The notes under the pieces were generated by a model. It had not been told where the DNA came from. It searched no databases and was given only the letters and a program-made list of their open reading frames with translations. The translations under genes and the position numbers were made by a program. A stretch of 64,000 nucleotides of DNA from Hansfordia pulvinata (Eukaryota; Ascomycota; Sordariomycetes; Xylariales), in NCBI GenBank assembly GCA_006538405.1, contig BJKQ01000014.1, positions 1,240,001 through 1,304,000 on the forward strand. The letters are read 5' to 3'. This document shows positions 23,801 to 38,678 of the stretch, in pieces. Positions within the stretch are counted from its first letter, which is position 1. Each line of letters opens with the position of its first letter.

Positions 23801-25467
23801 GGGTTGCGTGCCGTACCTTGGTAAGCCGCAAGCAGGAATTTCAAGCTTGTCGAGTCCTGCGTGGTGGTGAGAATCCATGGGTGGACCTTGAGGCCATCAG
23901 GAAGCTTTGTGGTCTTCCACTCCAACCCATGGTCCAACGAGTACTTGATCTCATCAACATCGTCCTTTTCACTATCGGAAATCGCGACCAATATCGATCC
24001 TTGATCGCCGAATTCGTACTTGTGCGGGCCGCCGGGTCCTTGAATCCAGTTTCTGCCAGCATCGTCGGAGATGTAGAGACTAGATTTCCAATAGTCGTCC
24101 AGGTGAGGGCCAACGTTTCCGTTGCCCATGACAAGGCCAGGGGCGGGGCTTGAGTATATGGGCCCGACGTTGTTGATCTCGGTCACAGAGTGAAGGTGGA
24201 TCTCGCCATGCCCATTTTTGATCGGCTCAAACGTGCGCCCATCGTCGAAAGTGATTTTGGTCTTGGGCTCCTTTTCGGCATTGCCACCCTCTACAGCCTC
24301 CCAGTTGCCCACTTGGTTGACGAGAAAAATGCCTTGAATGCCCGAGACCTTTTCGAAATCGACATTTCCGAACTCATTGCGGTTGGTATGCTCGACATTG
24401 CGGGTGAAGTATGTACCGTTGGAGTTGCTGGTGAACAGAACTCCCATGGGCTGTGAAAGTCGCGGGCTGGTCATGACATCGATCTGGATGCTGTAGTTGG
24501 TTCCCTCGAGAACAGTGTAGGCCTCCTGATCGATTCTGTGGTCCTGAGGGAAGACGGCACGGTGCCACTTGAGGGTGTCGCCGGTAACGTAAAGAGCCAT
24601 CTCGTCGGTGTTGCGAGAAGAGGCAGCGATGAGAATGTGCTGTTTTACGATGGCCAGATTGACGATACCGTGGACGGGGTCTCCTTCGTTGAGGTTGGGC
24701 TCAAACTCCTGAATTTGGCCTGAAGGGTCATCGGGTGATGGGTCAAAGTAGTTGTCGGAAACCAAGAGTCTGTTGTCTTCGCGGGAAGCCCACAAGCCAC
24801 GGCCGCGAACAATGCAAAGGATGCGCTGAGCATCGAGATCGTCTTGGCCTGTGGTGAAGAGATTGGCAGACTTGGCCCACCAGCAGCCCACAGCGCTGTC
24901 ACGAAGATACTTGGCCTTGGTGGCGAAGCCGTCAGTGGTATACATGACGACCTCGGAGCAGAAGATATCCTCGCATTCCATGCCGTAGAAGATGATCCGG
25001 TCAGGGTCCTCGGCGTGGAAGGACATCCAGCCCATGGATCTGGCGGCGCTTGTGTAGGCGAGGGTACGAAACTCCTCCCAAGTCTCGCCCTTGTCCTTGG
25101 TGCGCCAGTGTACATTGCCCTTTGTCAAGACAAAGGCGCGAGACTTGTCGAACTCGTGCATGATCAAGACAGCCGCGGCATCGTGCTCGATGGTGCTGGC
25201 ACGCTCCCACGAGACGCCGGCGTCAGTAGAGCGCCACACGGTGCCATGGTTGAGATCCTGGAACATGACAACATCCGAGTCCTCGAAGTAGTTGAAGGTC
25301 CCGGGGCGGCCGTCGAACTTTGTGGAGACGAGGGTGGGCTCATCGGCGGCGCGAGCCGTGGGAGTCGCCAGGAGGACCAAACAGAAGGACAAAAGCAGCA
25401 TGCCAGGCCAAGTCAGGGCCGAAGCCGAAGACCAGGCAGAGGCTGCCATGGACGGCCGGAGCCTCAT
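20822..25467 (-). CDS. VPS10: Vacuolar sorting receptor Vps10 (sortilin family)
   Basis: Type I receptor that carries carboxypeptidase Y and other soluble hydrolases from late Golgi to endosome and is recycled by retromer. Two exons: 25467..21518 and 21467..20822. The 50-bp intron rebuilds a Cys codon (QDYE-C-DYNFE), giving 1,531 aa. The start is MRLRPSMAAS, followed by a signal peptide ending near TARA (about residue 41). The long lumenal part has two sortilin domains with BNR/Asp-box motifs (STDAGVSW, SDDAGRNW, THDHGKNW, STDRGDSW, TTDAGVTW), each followed by Cys-rich modules (HEDTCKDSD...; KACHHDEED...). There are hydrophobic segments at about 1396-1419 and 1445-1468, and the tail ends acidic (ELLGDESDDEV). 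An in-frame Met at 25449 is an alternative start. Long plus-strand frames here are shadows. Confidence 0.95.
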
Positions 25468-28400
25468 GGTGTTGTGGTAAGAAAGAGGGGGCAAGCGATC
25501 ATAGCAAAGCGAGAGGAGACAGCAATCGAGGGCGTGATCGCCAGCTGAGTCGGCCGTCTCGGGCGCAGTCAAGGCCGAGGCAAGCACAGGGTAGCCGCGT
25601 GAGCCAGCTAGGTGACCGTGGGGTGGTCTGTCGGGACGGAGTCCACTGAGGCGTTGGGCGTCGCGATGCAATCAATGTGCGATTGTGTCGTCAGAGGTCA
25701 AGCGTCGCGGCGTGAGGGACTCGCGAGAGATGGGACGGTGCGGGTTGTCGGTTCGGGATGATCGCGTTGTTGCCGCAGTGGGAGGAAGCTGGTGAGGCGT
25801 CAGAGTATGGGCTGGGAGAGGAGAGCTGTTGTCGATGGAAAAAAGTCGAGGCTGACTTGCTGCGTGCTGGTGGTGCTTTCAGGCAAGCTGTCCCGTCGCT
25901 GGTGCTGGGCGGATGACGAGGCCGGTACGGACTCGACGGGGCGGCACCGCGCGGGCTCCAAACTTAGCCCTAGCCGGATTAGGTTGGTTGTTAGATGGCA
26001 CCGCTACCCGGACTTGTATTTCCCTGCCCTGCCAGTATGGGCCAGGTACACATTTTTTCTCACCTTGTACTGGTAGCCCTGGACCAGCCTTTGAAGGGTT
26101 GCGGCTCGGCTAACCAACTCCAGCTAGCGGCGGGGCATGTATTCCTGATCAATGGGTTCCATCGACGGAGTCGCGTACTTGGCCTTTTCTATCACTTTGT
26201 CATTTCTTGGGTCGAGTCCCTGGTACCTTATGTGAGGTCCCCCCCACGGTTGTAGCTGGGTTTCCGTACCAAGTGGCCTTTCTTCAGAGCCGTTTTGCCG
26301 CACGCAGTAGTTTGAGACTACTGGCTTGAGCGAGCCATCGTGGAAGCGTGGAGGCTGCCCTGGAGTTTCAAAAGGTGCTCGTACCTGGTGCGCTAGCATT
26401 ATACGAGTATGTGCCAGATATCTTTGTTCTGGTCCTTCGCCTTTGCCGCCATATGATTGGCTGCGAGATAAGCATCGAGGCCACCTCGGTTTACTGGCAG
26501 CTCGTGGCGTGGTTGACTCTGTCAGGGTTTCGCAATCGAGTAGTCGCCTTCGCCAATGAGGCTGACCTTACGGTGGAGTCTGCAGGAGGTTGAGGCCAGG
26601 TCTCATTGCAGCCTGGCCTCCATCTGCGAAGCTTCTAGACCAGTCGACTCCAAAGCGCCAGTGGGCGCGAGAGATGAGAAAAGACAGCCATTTCGTGCGC
26701 GCTCACCAACCGCCCGACTCCGTCGAATCTGTCCGCTTCTGCGCTGGCTTCGATCACCGGCCACGTTTGGAACCAAGTCTTTCTCGGCTCTCACATCATG
26801 ACGTGGGCTCCCTGAATGGTGGGCAATTGCATCTTAATCAGGAATAGCTCCTGTTACCAAAAATACCCCCTTCCCGGCTACCCGTACGATTTCTAACTTT
26901 AGGGTGGCTGTAGTTTGCCTCCTTACGGAGTACAGTGTGCGAAGGGACACTCGCCTGCTCGCTCGCAACATGATGATGGGCCCGGCTGTTCCTCTCTGAT
27001 AAGGCTCTTGGCGATTTTAAGCCCGAAATCTTATCCCGTGACAGCCGCCTCTTCTGTAACGTAGGTAGCATCGTGGTAGCCCAGGTTGAGAACTTGAACT
27101 TGAGACCAACGAGAGGGAGTGTGGGGTGCGGCAGGGTAGGACGCGAGACTTGGAGTTTGGACAAGTGCCCGCTCACTACCGTGACTACTACATGCCCGAG
27201 TAGCACAAATGGACAGTCCCTGTTATTCATACTCTCTCGAGCCTTCACTCGATCAAGTACTGCTGATTCCACCGTTTACGAAGCTCTGCTGCCTTCAAAC
27301 ACCCGAAGCTGCACAGCCTTTCTTCAGGCCCAGCAATATTGAATTGGCCGGTTGCAGGCTTTGCCGATGGCATGTCAAAAGCATGAGCTAGGCCGATCTG
27401 CTGATGGATTCAACTCGCCGTGCAGATTTCCCACGAAGCTCGGCATATGAAGGATCTCAACGCCTGCTAGAATCTGCGATCAACTCGGCTACTGTGCGGT
27501 ACGATGTGAACGTTGGATGTCTACTGAAACTGACCGCGGGCTTCCAGAAGGTGCGAAGTCCCTCCTCTGAGACATTCTTTACGGCCTGCTGCAGGGGCGC
27601 TGGGTGTGGCACGGTTGAGGCAGGAGGCAGGCAAAGAGGCCAGCCGCAAGGCTGTCATGTATCTATCCAAGCGGGTGGCCGTAGGTAGCGGATGGGCACA
27701 TACCATGTACGGTGCAGGTACACATAGGATATTTCAACCATCGCCGAGTTGCAGCTTCGCAGGAATGGGAGCGTTCTGACCTCTGAGGCACAAATGGCGG
27801 CGAAGACGTGTTCCGAATCAAGATCGCAAACGGACCTCATCGATTCATCGATTACGAGTAGATTCGCGAAGAACCCGCGCCTTTCGGTTGCGGTTCGAGT
27901 ACTACAGACAGAGGGAGCGCCTGCATTTATGAGCTAATGAGACGCGCAGGGAATACCGCGACGCTGGGGAGCGCGGGCCGCTGACAGAGGCGATATCGAG
28001 TGCTCGTACGAAGCTGAGCAGAACATGGAAGCATCATGTGTGGGCACCCATGTATGTGCCTGCTTTCCGGACTGGATCCGGATGGATGCCCCACTAATCC
28101 CGCATGTCCCATTACCCCTGCAAACCTGAAACACCGCCCCTGTGCCACGCTGAGGGCTTGAATATGCCATGCTCCACGCATACCTACTAGTACGTACCTT
28201 ATGTGCGAGTCCCCTATGTACTCTGGAGTACGCGTAGACATCTATCTGTACGCGTCTTCTGCCCACAACACCGGGCTGGCGCTCTGGCCCTCAGATACGA
28301 GTATAAGTACAAGTACGTATGTAAGGCACTGACCTCATGTCATTGGCGATTTATTCATAGGTGGCTGCCTTACGACACCTGCAGGCACTCACAGTTCAAT

Positions 28401-30287
28401 CAATACCTGTAGGATCCGGCTTGACTGTTGAAATTGGCAAGTGTCTCGACCAAGAAGCCCTCGATGGAAAGTGATGATCGACGAGCGAGGAGAGTGGACA
28501 CGGACGGCACGCACGACCCTTTACGTTGGTCAAAGTACATAAGGTACCTAGTGAGTAAGGCACGCGAATCTGCCCGTAGGGGACTTTGCGAGTAGGCACT
28601 TATCAAATGTCCGGGATATTTCTTGCACGACAGCGAGTACAGCATCACATGTAGGCAGTTAGGTTCTGCATGCAATTAGGCGTACGCGTACATCAATATA
28701 GGTAACAAGTAAGGTACCTGGGAAATGGACATGTGCCTGGCGCCCGCGGGCACTCCATTCAGACGAGACGCATTTGGTCGCAGGCGGAGAAGCGTTACTG
28801 CAAGACAGAGTGACGCGCAGCAAGCAAGGCTGTCAAACTTCGCAACACCCACATAACTCCCTCACACACGCACACCTGACTGGCTCGCACACGCGAAAGG
28901 CTGCACAAGACGCTGCTGCAGAAAGGAATAGACATGCTACGAGTAAATAGTGAGCACGGGTGGATGGTTTGGAGCGGAGATTGAGCCATGCATCGTCCCG
29001 TAGATTCCGTTTCGGCCGTTGAAGAGATTGCGCCGGCGCCTAGGGCTACCGTTCCACGCCTTCGCCCTGCTAACCTGTCCGCGTTTAATGCCTGGGCTTT
29101 AACACGCTTCTGACCTAGCCCGTCATGCCCTGACACGAGGCTCCCCACGGAGTCGACCCTGGTGCCTGCTGGGCGAATGCTCGGTGCCGTGCCGCCCGGA
29201 CTGTTTTGCCATCCGCGGCTATCATGATGATGCGCGAAGGCGTCGGCGTTGGCAGCAAAGCAGAGAATAAACGAGTATAAAGAATTCGCCCTCGTACGGG
29301 TACGCGTAGAAAGAGAGGCGTGTTCACCACATTGAAGGCCAAAGGTGGAGCGCTTGGACGCGGAAATCAAAGGACAGGGCACCCTTGCTTTGACTCCCCA
29401 TCCTCCATGCAGACATGCGCAGAACAGGCCGGCCTGTGTTAATTACCGCTGACATGCGCTCAAAGCGGATGGCCAGGAGGACACAGGGAGGGTCGGGACG
29501 CTGCCCATTGATCCCTGAGGTTATCGAACAATACCAACTCGGGCACTAATAACACAGCCTGCCTGACGCTTTGGGAATCAGACACACGCGCCTTCCCGGC
29601 AACAAACACCAATGCGCTGCCAAACGTGGTTGCCCAACTGGTCGATTGCATTCCTGACTCACTGCCCCTTTCGCCCTTCCCGCCTTCCCATCAGCAGCAG
29701 CAGCAGCAGCAGCAGCATCAATAATAACAACAACAACAACAAAGACACGGCGACAAAACCAGCCATTTATCATTTCCACCACAACACCGTCAACATCGAC
29801 ACACATACATACCCACACCAGCGTCGGACGACGTAAACATCCAGCCATAACCACCATCACCACCACAGCTCGGTACAGCCCACGCTCCGTTGCAACAAGC
29901 ACGGCCCCCCTGAGCCCCGCGCCCTCCCCCGTCCCGCACGTGTCGTAAACAACCCGGCCCCCCACCACCTTGCCTGACTCGACCCTGGTCTCCCGAAAGC
30001 ACGCGCGCCTTGGTCGCCCTTTTCTCTGCGCGCGTCTCGACTGCAGCTGCGTCTTGTTCTTCTTTTCTGTCATCCACTCCTTCTTGCGCAGCATCGCAGA
30101 GCATCGCACCGCGCCGCTTCTTGCTTTCCAGCAACCCGCTCAGGCTCACCACTGCCATCCCACCAGCGCCCACCAGCGCCCACCCCAGCGCGCGGCGTCG
30201 ACGCCGATTCCGTACCCACCGGCTGTCTGGCTTCCCCTGGCTGATCACAAAGGCGCACCGGATCACCGGCCCAGCGATTGCAACAAG
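25468..30287. other. Gene-poor region between VPS10 and the NTF2-like gene (divergent)
   Basis: A 4.8-kb stretch holding both promoters and no supported gene. Most frames are short; the longest, to about 200 codons on the minus strand near 28.8-30.4 kb, have random composition. It contains a CAG/CAA array at 29692, a C-rich leader from about 29850 to 30280 and TACGAGTA-type words near 26399, 28000, 28299 and 29271. Confidence 0.55.
29692..29743. repeat. (CAG)n followed by (AAC)n microsatellite
   Basis: Eight CAG units, a short ATCAATAAT spacer, then about five AAC units. It is non-coding and lies upstream of the NTF2-like gene. Confidence 0.9.
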
Positions 30288-32082
30288 ATGGCTCTGGCAA
30301 GCGTCTACCAGCAGTTTCTTGCTGCACCCAACTCGTCTCTTCTCACCGAGGATGCTTGCCTCTTCTACGTGACAAGCACCACCACTTTCAAGGGCGCCAC
30401 CGATGTCATCAAACATTACAACTCGGTGCGCAACCAGCTCAAGAAGAAGAAGGAGGCCCCTCTGAGCACCATTGAAGGCCGCGATGCCATCGCAGCCGAG
30501 TTCGAGACCTCGGTTGAATTTGTTACCAGTGGTGGCCCTTACCTTCCAGGCCTCGACGACAACTTCCTCGCCGACCGTACCGTCACTATCCCCATCGTGA
30601 GTAGTGCGCCCCCACCCCCTCCCCGAGCTATCTTGCGCAGCTCTTTACTTATGCGTCCCCTCCCAGATGCACATTGTCACGTTCGACCCCAGTGGCAAAA
30701 TTGCCCGGATTCGCCAGACCTGGGACCAAGGCTCGTTATTGAAGCAGGTCGAGGTTATTGGCCGATCTGGTCGCAACTGGCCCATCCGGGACAGCAAGGC
30801 CCAGATTCAAATGATCGAAAGCTGCGTCAAGTCCTCCGACGCCCACGCCTCTCAGAATACCTCTAGTCTTCCTGTCCGCTCCCGTGATAGCTCCACACAC
30901 ATCACTCGCGACCCGCATGCCTCGTTATCTCTCTTCGGTTCACGCGAAGAGTTGGAACAGGGACAGTCCTCCGTCATCTCTCCCAAGGCTGGAGCGCGAC
31001 CCCGCCAACGTAACTTCTCCGAAATCCTCGGCGACGAGGATGACGGAACGCCCGGTTCCCCTAGCGAAGAACGCGGCCGGTCGATGTCCCCGAGCAAAGC
31101 CGCGGCTCCCAAGGCAGGCACCAACAAGCACTTCCAACCTTCGCGCCTATTCGACGATGAGATAGCCGTCCAAACCGGCGACGGCAACCTCTCCCAAGAT
31201 GCAAGCGTCGCCCCCAAGGCGGGCGCCGGAAAGAACTTTCAGCCTTCGCGCCTATTTGATGCTGATGAAGCTGTTAAGGACACTTCCTCTGACGACGGCC
31301 GATCCCCTCAGCGATTCGTCAAGTTGAACCCGAAGAAGTACGAGCACTTTGACTTTGCCGACGGCAGCGACCCTCAAGATGCCCCCAAGGCAGCAGCCGA
31401 GCCTACCCCCCGCAAGACGAAGCATTCAAGCCAGTGGGATTTCAACGACTTTGTCACTCCCCAAAAGAAGCCCAGCAAGGGATTCCGCCAGCACGACGTC
31501 CGCCATTGGGGAGCGGACGACGAAGCCAGCGAGGAACCAACGGCACAGCAGCAGAACGTCAAGCCTCGCCGCGATGCCGAGGCACACTTTGACTTTGTCG
31601 ACGATGGAGCCACCCCTCCTGGCGAGGCACGAACAAGTCGCCCCCGCGGAGCCACGCAAAATGACGGCATGGGTCTGTACAAGAACAATGTGTACGACGA
31701 AGAGGCCGATGCAGCCACTCCCGCCAACGCCTCGCGAACTTTGGGTAACATCACCAACCTGAAGGATCGCGGTCGCGACTTCGAGCCTCACTTCGCCATG
31801 ACAGACAACTCCCCGGCCGAATCGTCGCGAGCGACCGTTGGCGACGACCGCAAGAAGGCCGTGAAGATGATGGACGCAAATTGGTCCATGTACGACACTT
31901 CTCCCGTGCAGAAAGAGAACAAGGGGATTGCCATTGCCGGCGACGGCATGGGTGGCGGGAAGGGATCCACTCGGAATTGGATCTTCGGCGAAGACGAGGA
32001 CGAGAGCTCCCAAAGCAAGCCTGCGCCAGGTCGCAAGCTTGGCGCAGCTCAAAAGTCAGGAGGCTTCAACTGGGACTTCTAG
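30288..32082 (+). CDS. NTF2-like domain protein with long disordered tail
   Basis: Two exons, 30288..30596 and 30667..32082, with a 70-bp GT...AG intron joined in phase 0; 574 aa. The N-terminal 165 or so residues form an NTF2-like domain: MALASVYQQFLAAPNSSLL, then TTTFKGATDVIKHY, then MHIVTFDPSGKIARIRQTWDQ and EVIGRSGRNWPIRD. The rest is polar and disordered, with repeated short motifs. FQPSRLF occurs near residues 260 and 295. Related aromatic/acidic boxes follow: HFDFADG, QWDFNDFVTP, HFDFVDDG, HFAMTDNSP, NWSMYDTSP and a terminal NWDF. Such spaced motifs suggest a scaffold for protein or RNA binding, but the role is unknown. The domain call is good; it is not the nuclear import factor NTF2 itself, which is about 125 aa. 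Confidence 0.88.
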
Positions 32083-33090
32083 GTGGCCCTTGGCGAACCC
32101 CTGCGCTAGCCACGCTGTGCCATGGGACGAGACATGGTCCACGGGCGTCAGGAATTGCACCGGCAATCTGCATCCTATTCACGACCTCGTTACGAACCAG
32201 GCACATGAGTTACGAAGCTTGTATTTTTGATGTCAGCGTGAGCTCACTCGATATGTGGCACGCGTGCGACACTGAGCAGCCAGCGCCATTGTTCTCAATG
32301 GTCTTCTTTTGTTCTCGTCTTCTCAGCGCCCCGACTGACAATGGGTGCCTTTCCCAAGCAGCAGACTTCTTGCACTGCTAGACTTTTCTTTTGATGTGTT
32401 GTTAGAAACGATCTGTAGTATAACCAAGTCTGGCAGGAAACCGAGGTAACCATTATTGAGATTCTTCGTTAGAAAGCGGTTGGACGGACTTGCACAGGCG
32501 TCGAGGTTCCAGGCCGCCATGCTCGACGCAGTCGACCTTTTTTTGAGTAAAGTGACTTCTATACGACTGTCTATCTATTTGATACCAAGACTTGGTTATG
32601 AACCAACCTACATGAGTAGTGTAGAGTTCAAACGTGTGCTGAACCAGCAGAGACCAATATGATAGGCTACGACACCGGGCTCCAGTAGCCCATGTAACCG
32701 ATACGATATATTTGAATACTTCTGATTGTGCCCTTGATCCATCCCATCCAATAGTCCTAGGAGGACGTGCAGTATCATGTCTGAGACATTGTATACCTAC
32801 TCGTAGCCTGTTCCTGGAGCGAAGCACGCATGTCTTGGATTCACGGCCGGTCCAACGCTGGACGGGGGGCCGGCTCCTTCCGTCGTTGCAGATCGAAGAA
32901 ACTCATGCTACCATTTGCAACCGGAAGACCTACTTAGCTGCACCACGCAGCTAGCACATGCGAGCCATAGGGGCGCGCGCGGTCCACAACACGTCGGAAA
33001 TTCGCACACTACACTTGCGTCCTGGCACTACTGCTGTACTGTACGATATTCTTTGCATTTCTTCATCTCGTCTTCTCCCTCTAACACTAT
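32083..33090. other. Convergent 3' intergenic region
   Basis: It holds the 3' flanks of the NTF2-like gene and the permease. No coding sequence is supported. One CTACTCGTAG word lies near 32799. Confidence 0.6.
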
Positions 33091-35252
33091 TCAGCAGAGA
33101 TACTTATATATCCTCTTCCACCGGGGCCAGCTGCGGCGCTCCTCGCGTTCCTGGGACACGATGATGGGCAGGTCCATGTCGCGGCGGCCTGTGTCAACGT
33201 CAATATCGGCGAGGCGAATCGCCGAAGCGCGGGCCCAGAAGCGGTGGGCGAGAAAGAATACGGCCACGATGGGGGCGGCCATGTACTTGAGGAAAAAGTT
33301 GGAGACGCGCTGCGTGGCTGTCAGGCCCTCATAGCCTATGGGCCACGCGCCGACCCAGAACTGCGCGGCCAGGACGAGCACGTTGCAGGCGAAGCCGACC
33401 CAGGAGCCCACGACGCCACACTGCGAAGTGAAGGCCAGCTCCGAGAGGCTGTGGCCCTGGGCACGCCAGGCCTGGCGGAAACGCACGTGGGCTAGGCAGA
33501 TGGAGCCCCAGGTGAAGATGCATGACAGGCCCGAGATGGCCAGCAGCCAGTCCAGCACGGCCGACTGCTGCTCGAGGTCGGCTAGGTAGGCCAACAGGCC
33601 CATGGCGGAGGCGACGGCAATGGCGACCAGCGGGCGTCCGCGCCGATCAATGTACGACAGCAAGCGCGGCGCCTGGTCCTGGTCTGCGAGGGCGGCGAGG
33701 GTGCGCGACGAGCCGAAGACGGAGGAGTTGCCGACCGACAAGACGGAAATGAGAATGACGACATTCATGACAGAGGGCAGGACCTCAATACCGGCATTCT
33801 CGATGGCAATGACAAATGGCGACGCTGCTGAGTTGGACTCGGTTGAGATGTCCGACATGAGCAGACGCCCGTCGTTATAGGGCACCAGCAGCCCAATAAG
33901 CGTCAGGCAGACGACGTAGAAGAGCGTGATACGCCAAAAGACCTGTTTGATGGCTGTCGGAAGCGATTTTCGAGGGTTAGCCGTCTCAGCAGCTGCCAGG
34001 CCGACCAGCTCTGTGCCGGCAAAGGCAAAGGCAGCCATCACAAAGGTACTGCAAACGCCCTGGAAGCCGTTGTGGAAAGCACCGGGGTTGTGCCAGTACT
34101 GCACGCCGATATAGCCCACATCTGGCGTTCCTCCAATGTTGAGCACAATACCCAACAAACTAGACGAGGGGTTCGCCGGTCAGCAGGAGGACACGAAAAG
34201 GCCGACGATTTGAGAAGATGGGACTCGGAGACGCCAGGAAGGAACGTACATGAACCCGACAACTGCTACCACCTTGACGATGGCGAATATGAACTCGGCT
34301 TCCCCATAGCCTCGAACCCCAAAAAAGTTGATCAGCACAATCAGGGCCAGGAATATTGTCACGAAGACTGCTCTGGGGGTGTTTGGATGCCAGTAGTCGA
34401 TGGTAATTGAGGCGGCAACAATCTCGAGTGGTAGAACACAAAGCCACTGCATAGCATAACTGCGAAAGCAGCCGAGGGTGAGCGGCGATCACGGAGCGCG
34501 TGTTGCGGGGTTTGGAGGCAGCAAACTTACTTCCAGCCCATGGCAAAGCCCCAGGAGGGGTGGAGGAAGCGTGTCGAGTACGACGAGAAGGAGCCGGCGA
34601 CGGGGAAGGCCACCGCCAGTTCGCCGAGGGCTTGAATTGTGCAGAACAACATGGCGCCAATGAAGGAGTAGCCCAGGAGCAGCGATGCAGGCCCGCCGGC
34701 TTCGAGGGCACGCCCTGACGCCACGAACAAACCAGTGCCTGGTAATTGGGATCAGCCTCGTTGTGTCGCACTGGGGTGCTGAGTAGAAGAGACGCCTGGC
34801 CCCGTCTACAGCGCAGACGTACCGATGGAGCCACCTATGGCAATCATCTGCAGGTGGCGGCCTTTGAGGCGGCGAGCCAGATGGCTGCGCGAGGTCTGCA
34901 AATTGGCCCAGCGGACGTCATAAGGGGCAGAAGTACCGTGGGCAGCGGTGCGATGGAAGGCGGCTGGGCTAAGCCCAGCACCAGCACCAGCACCAGCCTC
35001 ACCGGCAGGAATGTACTCGAAAGGGTCCTTGGGAGCGACGCGCTGGTTGGGATCGCGGCGGAAGCCATCGATGAAGCGGTCGAAACGGTGCGGGGGCGGG
35101 AGGCCCGCAGCCCCGGCCGGTAGGCGAGATGAGTCGGAGTAGATGGGCTCGCGCATGGTGTGGCTGCTGCCGGGGGCAATGGAGCCGTCCCGGCCCGGGG
35201 GCGCCTTGTTCTTGGGCGGAGGCGACGGGTGGGGGTTCGAATTGGTGTTCAT
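33091..35252 (-). CDS. Amino acid permease of the YAT/APC family
   Basis: Plasma-membrane amino acid/H+ symporter by family. Four exons: 35252..34823, 34738..34531, 34459..34250 and 34159..33091. The introns are 84, 71 and 90 bp and all joins are in phase, giving 638 aa. Each join rebuilds a family motif: GGSIG-TGLFVASG, FAMGWN-YAMQWLCVLPLE and VVGFI-LLGIVLNIGG. The N-terminal 120 or so residues are Pro/Gly-rich and cytosolic. RRLKGRHLQMIAIGGSIGTG leads into the first membrane helix, and about 12 helices follow, including FAFAGTELVGLAAAE. The C-terminus (RSWPRWKRIYKYLC) is typical of fungal general or basic amino acid permeases. Substrate cannot be told from sequence; orthologues in the Gap1/Agp/Dip5 groups are all possible. 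Confidence 0.93.
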
Positions 35253-36498
35253 GGCCGCAACGTTGCTCGCACCGTTGTGCAGGCCTTGGGAGCAGCGGGG
35301 ACAGCGCGGAGGGGGGGAGTGAGGCGAGACGAGGCGAAGGGGAAGGGCGGAAGAGAAACTGTCGACGCAATCCCGGACGGAAGATGTTCAAAGTCGCTGG
35401 CCCCGAGCTGCCGGGAACATGGATGCTGGCAAGGCGCGGTGAGGGCTCATGCGCTCATTCGCCACGGCCGGATGTTGCGCAGGTGCGGCGGTTCGTCGCT
35501 ATCAGGCGCACACATGCTTCTAGGCTCCGAGCCGCTTCGCGTTCAGACAGCCTGGAACAAGGCTGTCGGGCCCGGGCTGCAGGGAGGGCACCGAGGCGGT
35601 TTGGCGCGGCGCACGGGTTCTCGAGTCGCCCAGTCCGCGGTTATCAGCACACTCACCGGCAGCACGTGGACGCCGGGTGTGCGGGTACGGTCGGTCTCGC
35701 GAGCGGCGTGCTCATCTGGCTGTCGGGTCGTCTCGTCTCCTCTCAGTCGGTGGCTGAAGGGTTGTGGCGGCGGCGGCGGCGGCGGCGGCGGAGGAAGAGG
35801 AGGAGGAGGAGAGGGCGGAGTTGGGGATTGCAAGCGGAGAGGGCGACCAGCAAAACCAAAGGCTCCGTACCTCCGTGCGGTAGGTACGCTTGACATGGGG
35901 ATGCAGATACGTAGATAATCCAGCCCATGCTCATTACGCCACTTCGGTCGGTCAAGCCAGCCCACTTGGGCGCTACCTTATTAACTACCACTGCGTACAT
36001 GTACGCGTACTCGTAAGTAGTAGCCGTGTTGGCCCGCAAGGATATCTTATCCTCCACACGCCGCTGCCGCCGCTACCCCAAACGCTGGCACCGCTGGTTG
36101 GCTAGCTCGATTCTGGGGGGTCACGAACTGGGGATCCTTCCGATTGCCAGTGTCCGACAGTAATCCATGTCCCGGAATTTCCAGTCAAAGGGTTTTGCTT
36201 CGACGAGTGATGATACAGGCCCTGGAGAGCATGTTCCAAAGGCTTCGGAACTCGACCCGCACTCAAGCTGCGCCGACCATCGTTATGTCTTGATATTGTC
36301 ATCATATTCTACATTATTTCGACCCAGGAAAGCATCGGCTCGAACCCGAGCGCGCCTGACCTCCGCCCACAAGACCAAACACCCACGAGATACACCGATT
36401 TCAAGGGATACGGCAGCGGAGTTGGCAGCGGCCAGTATGGGACCCTCTCGGATGCTTGTCTAAATCCCGGATCCCAAGTTTTGCTGATGCCGGCGGCT
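35253..36498. other. Intergenic: permease promoter and GH47 3' flank
   Basis: No gene is supported. Long Arg/Gly-rich plus-strand frames run through a GGC/GGA array (35766..35813) and are composition artefacts. A TACTCGTAAG word lies near 36007. Confidence 0.6.
35766..35813. repeat. (GGC)n followed by (GGA)n microsatellite
   Basis: About nine GGC units pass into GGA/AGG units. It is non-coding and lies upstream of the permease gene. Confidence 0.85.

Positions 36499-38678
<2,180 letters not shown>

Noticed and set aside
21565..25548. Long plus-strand frames (up to 318 codons) opposite VPS10
   Set aside because: Mirror frames of a C-biased coding exon; VPS10 is unambiguous on the minus strand.
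35129..35918. 250-codon plus-strand frames rich in Arg/Gly
   Set aside because: They run through the permease first exon in antisense and the GGC/GGA array.
36300..36360. GGTTCGAGCC on the minus strand as a possible tRNA T-arm
   Set aside because: No matching acceptor, D- or anticodon-arm pairing around it. The same holds for GGTTCGATTC near 51095.
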